Shown in pieces: positions 50,601 to 60,852 of a DNA stretch of 64,000 bases (position 1 is its first letter; the number at the start of each line of letters is the position of its first letter). The translations under genes were made by a program, and so were the position numbers. Under the pieces are notes generated by a model that had not been told where the DNA came from, did not search any database, and worked only from the letters and a program-made list of their open reading frames with translations. Source of the stretch: Nemopilema nomurai (Eukaryota; Cnidaria; Scyphozoa; Rhizostomeae; Rhizostomatidae); assembly GCA_003864495.1 (NCBI GenBank), contig ML133412.1:186001-250000 (forward strand), read 5' to 3'.

Positions 50601-52378
50601 CCCTAGAATCTTCTTCTCATTTCGATTCCATTGCTTAGATTCTAAAATCAACGTTATGCTTACAATTCCCGCAAAAAGTGTTGGAACAGTCCAATCATGT
50701 TTTCTACTAAACGTCTCCACTCCCCCATATACATTGTTGGTTTCCGACTGGAAAATGACAACAAATAAATGTTGGAGCGCAAATTGTGTAACCCATGTTT
50801 AGCGATATGTTCACCTACCTTCACAACATTGTTTAAGGGGGGGAGGGGGTTCTGTCTGCTTGAAATAGGGAATTGAAGTGAAAATATGCATTTATTACGA
50901 GTAGAATCTCGGTGTTCCAACTACTTTTGGCGGGCATTGTAGATACAGGTTCTGTTACTGCCATTATGTTAAAATTGAACTCTGTTATAAATGCCTTGGA
51001 AAAAGAATACTTTAAGATTGTTTCAAGTTGAAATGTTGCTTATCTCAGATGACTTGACAGGCTCTCTATTTTCTGCAGCTTATCGGGTGCAGCCTTTCGT
51101 GGCCTCTCCAGGTCTGAACAGACAATGACGGAAAAGCTTGGAAATGTTACTCTTGGAAGCAAGGTACCAGCTTAAGACTGAATTGATATTTTGGGTGTCA
51201 ACTGACTCTCTTAGCTTTGTATTGTTTGACAATTTGATAATTAATTTTTTGTGAGATGGTTTAGCTTAGCGAGAGGCTATACTTTTCCTCCTCGAGCGCT
51301 TTTTATGATATTGATGTTTATGTAGGAGACGAACATGCAGACAGATATTTCAGCTAACGTGTCTCACAACTGCATTGAACTCTTATGAACAATCCTGTTG
51401 AATTGTTATATATTTCACAAACTGCAGGTTAGCCTATCCAATGTCGGCTTGCAGTTTTGTTTAAGTGAAGGTCATGGCATTAGAACGAATTTTATGAAAC
51501 ATTTTTGCGATTAAAAATCCCGTATCCATTTGTCTAGTATATTTTCGGCAAAACAGCAGCCTTTCCAATCACTTTGGGTTATCAATCACACTGATATAAT
51601 TAATTATATTATACACTCATGAAAGTAATTGATCATTTAATAGGAAGAAACTGGCTACACGGAGAACAACTACAAATATATCCAGGCAGCAGAGACGCCG
51701 ATGTCACTTCTGAGGTTCAAGTCAGAATATCATAACAGGTGTGTATAGAGTCACTTCTAGATTAAAAAACTGTTCAAAACTGATTCAGCAGCTGTTTCCT
51801 GCAATGAGCTTTTTCTGATTTGTCTTTGTACTGAACTAGCTAAATCCTTAGACTGACTGAAATACCTTTATGTCTCTTCAGGTATTATGATAAAACCCTG
51901 AGAGGTGAAGAGAGGATGGGCAACACTAAAGGGGATGTGATGGAACAGCTAGACAACGGGTTTACCAAGAGCATTGCTGTTCATGATTTCGGCCCAGAAC
52001 TAAATACTACAGAGCAGCTGCGGAGGCTGGATCCGTATGTCGCAAGGTAGGCGCTTTGGCAACGCCGATTGATATTTGGAACTATGGAAGGGAATTGATT
52101 CGAGGCTATTCTGTAGTCACGACAGATTGGGAGATGTTGTGTAGAAATCGTAGGAGCATGCATCATTGTTTTTGCCTGTAATTGTTTGCATAGCATTAGG
52201 GTTTGATGATGTCATCTCCTGCAAAAAAGGCAACTTTTGTGCTGGAGTAACTTCCTTTCAATTCTTCACAATCTTGTTTCACTTTGGCCTCTACTTCGCC
52301 AACAGGAGCATCAAAGCCAGGGATAAATACTACGATTCACATGTGCATGATTCCAAGAAGAAGCCATTTTCAGCTTGA
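44658..52378 (+). CDS. SAXO4/PPP1R32-like stabiliser of axonemal microtubules
   Basis: The family is an axonemal microtubule-associated protein, also described as a protein phosphatase 1 regulatory subunit, expected in cilia and flagella. Coding exons: 44658-44881, 45488-45641, 45950-46063, 46402-46462, 47240-47352, 48012-48083, 49507-49608, 50376-50523, 51079-51163, 51644-51738, 51882-52046 and 52306-52378, about 468 residues. The N-terminus (MGPLPNGPV...KFYITEYSNRYG...HQGTGYQSNFRP...LDNPRMG) closely follows the vertebrate protein's KFYATSYCTAYG...GTGYKSNFQP...LDNP. GPTFMSTE, MKTDFRPSTYLYGGE and TGYTENNYKYIQ match later blocks. All junctions agree in phase except 49608 to 50376, where one base is lacking; a missed small exon, the acceptor at 50248, or a sequence error could explain it. 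The start is chosen at the first ATG after the spliced leader. Expression is probably RFX-driven (X-box at 44331). Confidence 0.85.
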
Positions 52379-54060
52379 AAATTCCAAGAAGAAGCACATT
52401 GAAGACTTAATGGGAACCTTGTAGCTATTATGTGGTGGCTGGATAGCTGCCAGACATTTTCAGGATCATTTGATATTTTATAGTTCTTTTTATCTGCATC
52501 AGAATATAAACTTAATAAGGAAATCATTTTGATATCATGGTGGGAACAATTTTGACGTCATATTGGTAAAAGCTATGTAGACTAGTTTTTCATTTGATTT
52601 TAGGGTCATTTATATACTATTCCAAATGATGCGAATTTGTTAATATGAAATTAGTATTAAGTGTAATGTCATTGTTTCTTTAGACTTGTGCTATTCTACA
52701 ATATTAGTTGTCTTTGGTTTCCATTTTCGTCTTTAGCTATAAATGATAATTAGCTTTTCCAATTAGCTGATTGCTGATAGGCACAAAGCAATGAATCCTT
52801 TCACTCTTGAATCAACACGTGAGTGACCATTCTTGCTTACTGTTTAGCCTGTATTTTATAACCTTTATTCTATTTTTGTAGAATTTCTTAGCAACGCTCC
52901 GTTTCATCTCTGTGTATGCAACCTTCATATAAAGAAAATAATTGTTTGATGAAAGACGCTAAAATGCTCGGCCCAGGATGCCTAGCTAGTCTGAATATAT
53001 TGTATTGTTCGTTGCCTTGTCTCAGGAAAGGTACTCTAAATTGTTGTACCAATTTGACCATTTCAAGGTTCAGCTGTTCCAACATCATTGGTTTAGTTGT
53101 CCAAATCGTAGTACAGCTTATCTGCCCACCTAAACCCGTTACGGCATCCAGATCAGTAATAGTCAGAAGTTTTGACTTCCTTACCAAAAAGAGCTGTGTG
53201 TTACTACAACTTAGGCTTGCCACATTACATAAATTGTCGCTACAATTTCTGTTATTTGCATGGGGATACTAAGAAGAAATTTTATTTGTATAAATTCACT
53301 TTTCAGTGCTATTCTCGATAAAAATTATTTCCGCAAATTTAACCTGTTATCATATCCATCTATATTCATCTTTATTTTCTATTTTAAAGTTTTTATAGTT
53401 TTGCTTAATTTTCAAATATTCAATTTTTTATATTCAAGATAACATGAGACATCAATCACCTTTGCATAGTTAGTAGCAATAAAGGAAATAGCCCAAGATA
53501 GCTTTTATTAGCTTAGAAATGTTTTATTCCCTGGAATGACTCTCAAACACGTGTTCCAAACACATTTGTCGGTTGCATCGAGGTAAGATCAGTTTAGTGG
53601 ATCATCAAGTGCTTAACCACGACATAGCTAAATTTTTTGCAATGCATTTCACTTTTCCTTGATAGTGAAACTCGTTCATTTCTGACTAAAAATCAGCACC
53701 ATAAACAAAAGCACATTGGTGGAACATAACGCCAACAGTATCCAGACAGTAATGCGAAAGCTTCGTGATCTTTACTATCATGGAACCGAAACGATGATTA
53801 CAAATGAAAGCAGATTTACTATTGACGAAACGACAGCAGGCAGCATCATGGCATCAAAGTCCTTGAGTGTCTCTAAGTAAAACGGCCATTTTTTGCATAC
53901 TATCCTTTTTGCTGATTGCAATGTGGCACCATGTAGGCCATAGCTACACAGCAACTGTACAGACATGGCTGGCTTTTACAGTGATCTTGATCTTCCTAAG
54001 AGCCCGGTCTTCGTGCTCATCCAACCGATTCAATTGTTAATACATCTTTATCAGGGTCTT
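52379..54060. other. 3' UTR and intergenic DNA
   Basis: AATAAA at 53478-53483 is the nearest clear polyadenylation signal for the SAXO4-like gene, 1.1 kb past its stop. Between 52888 and 53272 both strands are open for over 330 bp (118 codons on +, 111 on -); neither peptide is recognised. Confidence 0.4.
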
Positions 54061-54071
54061 TCTTTTTGCTC

Positions 54072-54147
54072 ATTGGTTACTAATTGAAAGAGGCATCTGT
54101 GATTGGATAATTTAACATGTCATTGTTTGGAGCAGGTTCTCGATTGG
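54072..54147 (+). promoter_or_regulatory. Three ATTGG (inverted CCAAT) boxes
   Basis: ATTGG occurs at 54072, 54102 and 54143, about 30-40 bp apart, roughly 1.1 kb upstream of the nematocyst-gene ATG. Such clusters suit NF-Y sites of a core promoter. Because a splice acceptor (TTTTCAG at about 55255) lies just before the ATG, a noncoding first exon starting near 54.2 kb is plausible. Confidence 0.35.
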
Positions 54148-54834
54148 CTGATCAGAATGGGTTGCTTGACGCAAATCAACACGCCATGGACAACACCTGT
54201 TAACGAGTGATTCTTCGCTCTGGGTGCCACCTCTCTTTGCAAGATTCTTGCAAAACTGAAATAAAACAAAAATTATATACTTTTTTATGGATTGTTTTTT
54301 GGTATGAGGTAAGAAATCTTTATCCGTTGTCTCATTTAACTGTATATTTTATGTGTTTCGTTGATTTTTGAATTTTAACTAAACCATGCGTTGCAAACTA
54401 GCCGTTAAATCATTTGTTCACTGAGCTTAACTTTGTCCTGTTCTTTCAACTTGATTTGAGAAGCAAGATATATGTTCATTTAGCAAACCTGTTTTCGGAG
54501 TTGCCTCCTGTTCTATTTGATTCATTGCAATGCTGGCAGAGCACTGTGACGCATGAAGAAAATTTATTAAATGAACATTAACCAGTTCGAATTGACAGCT
54601 TGAAAGATCGCTTTTTTACGACTTCACTTGTTATTCTTTGCTATCTAAATGTTTATGAAAGCTTAATAAAAGTGCTTTGCAGTGGATGATTATACAAGTC
54701 TAAACTGGAAACATGGCTGAAAGTTGCATATAGTATTTTGCTTTAATTTCAAATAATGGTTAGATACAAGTACTTAAGTGGATATCACCATTCAACAATA
54801 CACTTTTTCTGCCAACCACTTTACATCATTTGCA

Positions 54835-55200
54835 GAAACAAATGACAGATATTGTATACGCTTAGTTGCATTTTTTAATTTGTTAGTTTCAGCATATTTT
54901 ACAAGAAGGAGTATCCTTCTTCAATGTGTTTGTAAGCTCTAGCTTTAATCGATTAACTCTCTCGTCATTTTATTGCAGAATCAACCGAAATATATTGCAC
55001 AGGATAAGTGCATTTATTAATAAAAACTTTGGTAAACCTACTACAATGCTTTGGTAAACCTTTGTTTTGCTGATCGATAAATCCTCTCGTCATTTTTAAT
55101 GCAGATACTACCGAAATGTTTTGTATACGATTCGTTATATTTGCTAATGAGTTGTTTTTAGCACGTTTTACAAAATAGGAGTTTTCTTCTCTTGCTAGAA
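54835..55200 (+). repeat. Diverged tandem repeats upstream of the nematocyst gene
   Basis: Three related segments about 125-145 bp apart share CTCTCGTCATTTT, TGCAGA..ACCGAAAT, TTGTATACG, a GTTATATTT/GTTGCATTT word and AGCA-ATTTTACAA..GGAGT. The clearest pair is 54835-54920 and 55103-55195; the middle one starts near 54957. They lie right before the start codon. Confidence 0.5.
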
Positions 55201-55263
55201 ATGTTTTGATTCGCGCCAGCTTTAAGCTTATGTTAACTGATTAACACTTTTCAGCAGGAAGCA

Positions 55264-58200
55264 ATGAAGCTCCTTTCACTTCTTACCGTCATTGCAAGCA
55301 CCATTACATTGCTGGAAGCAAGGCATCTTCATGGTAAGAAAACACACCAGACATTACTTAAATCCTATGCACATTGCTAGCTATGTCACAAGAGGCCATT
55401 TCTTTGTAATGTATAAGATCAAGAGTTAGAGTTACCTAAATCCTATGCACATTGCTACCTATGCCATGAGAGGCCATTTCATAGTAATATAGAAGATCAA
55501 GAGTTAGATGTAACAGTGCTACCAATTGTCTTATTCAATGAGAGCCACCAATGTTTCTTCTAGGAGCAAAACACCATGAGAAACGTATGGTATCAGAGCG
55601 TGGTGAATTCCTGCAGCCAGCCAAGCGTAAGTCTAAAGGGAAGCCTTTTGTAGAATCAGCACTTTGCTTAACGACTGCAAGCTCATTCCTGAAACTGAAA
55701 GCTAGAAGATAGAAGCTTTGTATTTACGGCTTAAACTTTAGCTGCATTTGCCATTTTAGCCACCTTGTCGTTTCAAAATAAAAGCCTTTCATCATGGAGA
55801 AACCGCACCCTTGTATCTTTCGTACTGAGAAGAACCGCACCCTTGTATCAGAATCGAAATGAGCTCTGAATAAGCCTTGACGTTGAAAACATACCTATAC
55901 CAAAGCATATATTGTTTACACAATTGAAAACCGTGTGTAAGAATTCCCAATGCTAAATGTCCTTTGTCCTAACAATCACTCCGCGAGAGGCTGCTGCGTT
56001 GGAGCTCTTATGCAATAGTCTGCTGTATATTAATGCTGTGTTTTGAAATTTGCCTAGGCTCTTGGGTATGCCACCCCGGATGTGCAAAGTTTTGCTTACC
56101 ATCATGCAAAGCAAGCTGCTGTGCTGGCCAATCACGTGAATACCATCCTGATTTAATGCCTTTTATTGAGGCCTATCAGAAAAATGTTGAAAAAGAGGCT
56201 GCAGAGGAGGCCGCTTCAGAACGCAGTATGTCGTGTGGCCCGGTGTGTTCCCCACAGTGTGCCCCTACTTGTAATCAAGGTGCAGTATTGATATATTTGG
56301 CAGGGGGGAACCAAGTCCCTTTTGAAAGGCTTTTATGGGCTTAGAACAAGTGCCTGGATATCTAGACCGTCCAAGCTTATCAGCTGGCATGAAGTTGTCA
56401 GAATCATCCACTTTTGAAAATCGAGTTTCTAGAGAAGCTTTTTTGAAACTATCTGACAGCCTAAGTATTTATACAAACATTCGAATACTCTAGCTCTTTG
56501 CTCTTGATACAAAGGACATCTGTTGCAACGTGGAGAAGCCTATTGAACCCTCCTATCTTCACCAAGTTATGGAAACTTGGATAACATGCATCTTATGTAC
56601 CTGCAAGCAAAACAGGCACTTCCACTGTTATCATAGGGCCTTGATCACAAAGTTGACTTCTGTCCGTTTTCTTAGCATTCGGCAATTTCGTACCGCATTT
56701 CCAACCAGAACGTTTGAGGTCGCGAACTAAATTTAGTACCTTGTAAACATTCTCTCCACTTAGAATGCTGCCAACCACAACAACCAAATATGCAAATGAT
56801 GCCGATGATGCCGCAACAGCTCATGGCGCAACCGCCGCAACCTGAAGTCTCTTTCCAAGTTCAAGCAGAACTGATGCCTTGTGGGATCGGTTGTGCTGCG
56901 CAGTGCGCACCAATGTGCAGCTACGGTATATATCCAATAAATAGACAACTACGTTTATACGCAAGCGTTCTATTCTTAAGCTTCCTAATGTTCGAGAATC
57001 GCCTGAGAAGGACAGCCATGCTCTGCTATTCTTGCGAAGTGCCTAAATGCCCCTTACGGTCCTTGTCATTGTTTGCTGTGTCCTTTGTATCAACTCCAGG
57101 CTGTAGCTATCTGTAGCGATCGAGTTTGAGGTATCGCCTCTTCCTACGGTTCGAAGAAGGCCTATAACGCATCTGGTTCAATAACGATGGCATCCATTGT
57201 GAGTGGGATGACTTAGGCCATGGCTTTTCACTGAAAGCATGTTGTGGTGTTCCCCCCGTAATTATCTCTTTATGGTGCTTCTTTGTGGTGCTGCACCTTA
57301 TATATATTACCGCTGTACATTGTCTTCCTTCTTAGCTATTGGTTACAACGAACTCTCTTCTTTTAAAAGTTTCTAGTATTAAAATCATAGACTGAAAGCA
57401 ACGTACAGCGATAAAAAATATAAAGGTGTACAAGCAAGCATTATGCAGGTATAACTGAAAGGGGGGCACTTCTGCAAGCACGGATGTCACGAATGCATGC
57501 CACGACACGAGTTTCACACTAAATCTAAATCTTCACACTAAATGTTGCCAACCCTCCTTCCTGTGCCACCGCTATTGATGCCATTGCTTCCGTTAGGCCT
57601 GTCTTGCTAAGCTATTCAAGAGACTGCATGAGTGACTTCCCTCGTAGATTGTTGTTCCCAAACGCCACCGCAGCCGATGACAATACCAGTGCAGCAAATG
57701 CCTATGGAGCAACCACAACAACAAATGCCTGCTGCGCCTCCACCTCAACGCCAACGACGCCCAAATAAGTCGATGAAGAAGAAGCCGAAAAAGAGGCCAC
57801 CACCGCCTCCCAGAGCTCCTACGCATGACGGCGCTGTTTGCAATCCGAGCTGTGAGAAACTTTGTCTGCCATCGTGCAAGTTCACATGCTGCATACCAGA
57901 GAGACTGCGCAGCAACAACTTCGCCCACGAATCAGGTTTGATATTGTTACACTTCTACATGTATGAGAAAGGGGTACGGGAAAGGGGTACGGGAAAGGAG
58001 TACATGTATGAGTAAGTGTTGCCGAACCCAAATAAAATATCAATAATGCACTGGCATATCGCCCATGTATGACTCCAGTGATTTTTCAATGATCTATTTC
58101 ATGACCTGGGACGCAAAAGCTATCATATGCTTAGCATTCCATTCATCCACTGTCAGCTACATGTTTTTATCCATATTCTACTTATTCTACTACAAGTATG

Positions 58201-60186
58201 TGCATTATAGATTTTGTCCTATAAAGGTTTTTTCAATTATTTTCACAATTTAAGGCCTCTAATGTGACATTTCAACTGAACACAATTTAATGTGTTACAA
58301 CATTGAAAACAAAGGACAGCGGAATATTTGAAATGCACTGGCAACGAGTAAAAAGCTGACACTTTTTAGTGTATTATGCAAGCAATTGGTTTATGAGGGT
58401 CCAAATCTCGAATAGGTCAAGGTATCGTAATAAAGGGTTACAGACGAGGAAATGTGATTTAAGGACTGTTTTTAGGACTCTAGGGATATCCTCAACGTGG
58501 TACTTTCGATCCTACAAGGAAGTCAAGAAGTTTGTGGAAGTGTCTTTTAATGAAATGCTTGCTATTGAATGCTACTTAAGTATTTGAAATTGCTGAAAAA
58601 GGTGACCGGATTTAGATTGTGCGAATCAATTATACAACACGCTGTTTAAGCCAAGACCTCAGTAAATGGACAACTGAGCATAGATTCATATTGTCAATAC
58701 ATTTAGAAAATAGGGGACTTGTTGGTATTAGCAACAGGCAAGCAATCGATCGACAGAAGATACACTCGACCAAGCAGTGGCTTTTTAATGGTGTGCTCGA
58801 TTAGGAAAGCTTTTCTCTCTTCCCTTGCTAATCCAACAGTGTTACAAGAAAGGGGACCAGTTATGTTCCTTTGTTCTGCATTTCAGTCGTGTACGGAAAC
58901 CCAGGACCAGCTCAATCACCACCGGTGCATCCACAACCCATCAACATGCCCCCATCATGTGTTGGAAGCAGCGAAATTTGCAATCCGACCATTGCAGGCC
59001 CACCCATACCGGCACCGCATCCTTCTTGTGGAAGTAGCTGCTCGCCAAGCTGTGCTCCTGCCTGCAGCAGTAGCTGTTGCTCCGCAGCTCAGTCGGCCCA
59101 AATGATGGCTCAGTCTATTGCACAAGCCATGTTGCCCCCAGTAATGCAGCCGCAATCGTGCCCCCTTGGCTGCCCGTCCCAATGTGCCCCACGGTGTGAT
59201 CCCCAATGCTGTTTTCCACAGCTGCCCCCATTGCCACAAATTCCTGCTGACACTTGTCCCATGGGTTGCCCTTCTCAGTGTGCTCCGATGTGTTCCCCAC
59301 AGTGCTGTTTTTCCATGCCTCCGATGCCATTTCCTCAGATGCCTCCCCCTCCGATGCCATTCCCACAGATGCCCCCACCTCCCATGCTACTTCCTCCAAT
59401 GCCACCTCCTGCTGTCCCTCCTCCTGTTCTTAGGTGTCCATCTCCCTGTTCTCAAACCTGCGCTCCTTCGTGTACACCTGGTTGCTGTGCTGCCTCACTA
59501 CCTCTTCCAGCAATGCCAATGAGGTTCCCAGTCCCCTACACTGGACCTCAGCAAATCCCAATGCAACATTCAGTGTGTGGGAATTTCCCTGGTTGCTCCC
59601 CGTCCTGTGCCCACAGTGTACACCGACCTGTTGCAACGCAGATGCGCCCAAACCGATCGTCATCCACGCAAAGCCCATCATAGTGAACCTACCTTCTGTC
59701 CCACCTGCAGTGCCAGCCCCAATGATGTGCCCTGCCCCTTGCCCAGCTTCTTGTGTACCTTCATGTACAGCAGCATGCTGTTTGCCCCCAACCCCTCAGA
59801 TGCCACCCCCTCCAATGCCTATCCTTCTCCCCCCACCACCCCCACCGCTTCCTCCACCACCACCTCCAATGCCAATCTATCTTGCCCCACCACCACCACC
59901 TCCACCACCCCCACCTCCCCCACCAGCCATTTCAACCTGCCAGTCGGGATGTTCTGACTACTGTGCCCCAGCATGCTCCCAGAGTTGCTGCGACTCGACC
60001 CCAGATCTTAGTGCATTAGCCAAGTCAATTACAGGTAGCACAGAGGCATGCGAGGGTGAAAACTGTCCAATGGTGTGGGATAAAAGGCGAGTCATCCAAG
60101 CTGTCAAAGATGACAAGAGGAGCAAAATTCCACGAGAAAAACTTGCAAAGATTGAGATGCTGAGAAAACGAAGCTGGGATCGTTAA
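55264..60186 (+). CDS. Multi-CRD proline-rich nematocyst capsule protein (minicollagen-domain)
   Basis: The precursor of about 701 residues has a signal peptide (MKLLSLLTVIASTITLLEA), a short propeptide with Lys-Arg sites (HEKR, PAKR), then 11 minicollagen cysteine-rich domains of form C-x3-C-x3-C-x3-C-x3-CC, joined by Pro/Met/Gln-rich linkers and, near the end, runs of up to 13 Pro. Exons: 55264-55333, 55564-55626, 56058-56279, 56764-56925, 57648-57935, 58887-60186, all introns phase 1. Domains: 56069-56122; 56234 to 56771 and 56880 to 57655 (each split by an intron); 57839-57892; 59027-59080; 59159-59212; 59255-59308; 59435-59488; 59576-59634; 59728-59781; 59938-59991. Such domains form inter-chain disulfides in the capsule wall. 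There is no Gly-X-Y collagen, lectin or CAP domain, so it is neither a classic minicollagen nor full NOWA; it resembles proline-rich CRD proteins of capsules. The last exon is broken by one base in domain 9. The C-terminal 60 residues are charged and Cys-poor. Confidence 0.88.
55357..55512. repeat. 78-bp tandem duplication in intron 1 of the nematocyst gene
   Basis: Two units start with TAAATCCTATGCACATTGCTA, offset 78 bp (55359 and 55437). They share GAGGCCATTTC and AGATCAAGAGTTAGA, with several substitutions. Confidence 0.9.
59609..59616 (+). other. Apparent one-base frame break in the last nematocyst exon
   Basis: Frame 58887-59683 ends in TAG at 59681-59683, within domain 9's downstream linker; the frame carrying domains 10-11 and the C-terminal tail is offset by one. 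Between the domain 9 cysteine codons at 59606-59608 and 59617-59619 there are 8 bases where 9 are needed for the C-x3-C spacing. A CCC run (59610-59612) lies exactly there; sister domains commonly have CCCC in this position. Confidence 0.8.
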
Positions 60187-60846
60187 TAGGCAAAGCATGT
60201 AAATTTTTGGTCATAAGCTTCAGCATTCAGATGCTTGATAATGCAGTTATTTTACACCCTTACCAAAGAAGCTGCATGTAGAAAGTTTGAAAAGAGATTC
60301 ACTGCAAATGTGATTATGCGGCGCAGATTGGGAGAGATGACAGTCTAGTAGATGACAGACGTTATTAAAGTAATCAATTCAGTTTTCATTGTTGGAAGCA
60401 TATCGGAATCACTTGTTATTCTAAATGTAAACCCAGCTTCAAGAAACCATGAAGCAAGTATACTCGACAATCAAAGAGTCTCTGTAAATATAGTCTTTTG
60501 GTTTTAGAATAGTTTGTAATGAATTTTCTACATCTTTTCATATTGAAAATTTAATTATCTAACAACAGACTTTTAAATGTCTAATAGCTATATAATGTGT
60601 GTGTTTAGCAAAAAAGGCTTCATTAGTGGATTATACAGTAGTTGGAAACTGGTCTTTTCATGTATTTCAGTCTCACTATTTTACTCATTTCGTGTCTTCA
60701 AAAATTTTCGCAGCTGCAGTAATTTTCCATAGTTTAAGCAAATATACTATTATATACATCGCAAAAGCATTTCGAGGTTTCATTTTACCTTAGCGTTTCA
60801 TTTCTGTAAATGTAATAATGTTGCTCAGCTTATGAAGTAAGATGAT

Positions 60847-60852
60847 AATAAA
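60847..60852 (+). terminator. Candidate polyadenylation signal of the nematocyst gene
   Basis: AATAAA lies about 660 bp past the stop codon at 60184-60186 and is followed by T-rich sequence (TTTTTATTTTATTTTATG). I saw no earlier AATAAA in the 3' region. Confidence 0.5.

Noticed and set aside
58719..59957. Several overlapping open frames on both strands across the nematocyst gene
   Set aside because: They are out-of-frame or antisense shadows of the C/G-rich cysteine-domain and polyproline coding sequence; none keeps the CC domain pattern.
55264..60186. Venom toxin or classic minicollagen
   Set aside because: The cysteine spacing is the minicollagen structural domain and not a toxin scaffold, and there is no Gly-X-Y collagen segment.
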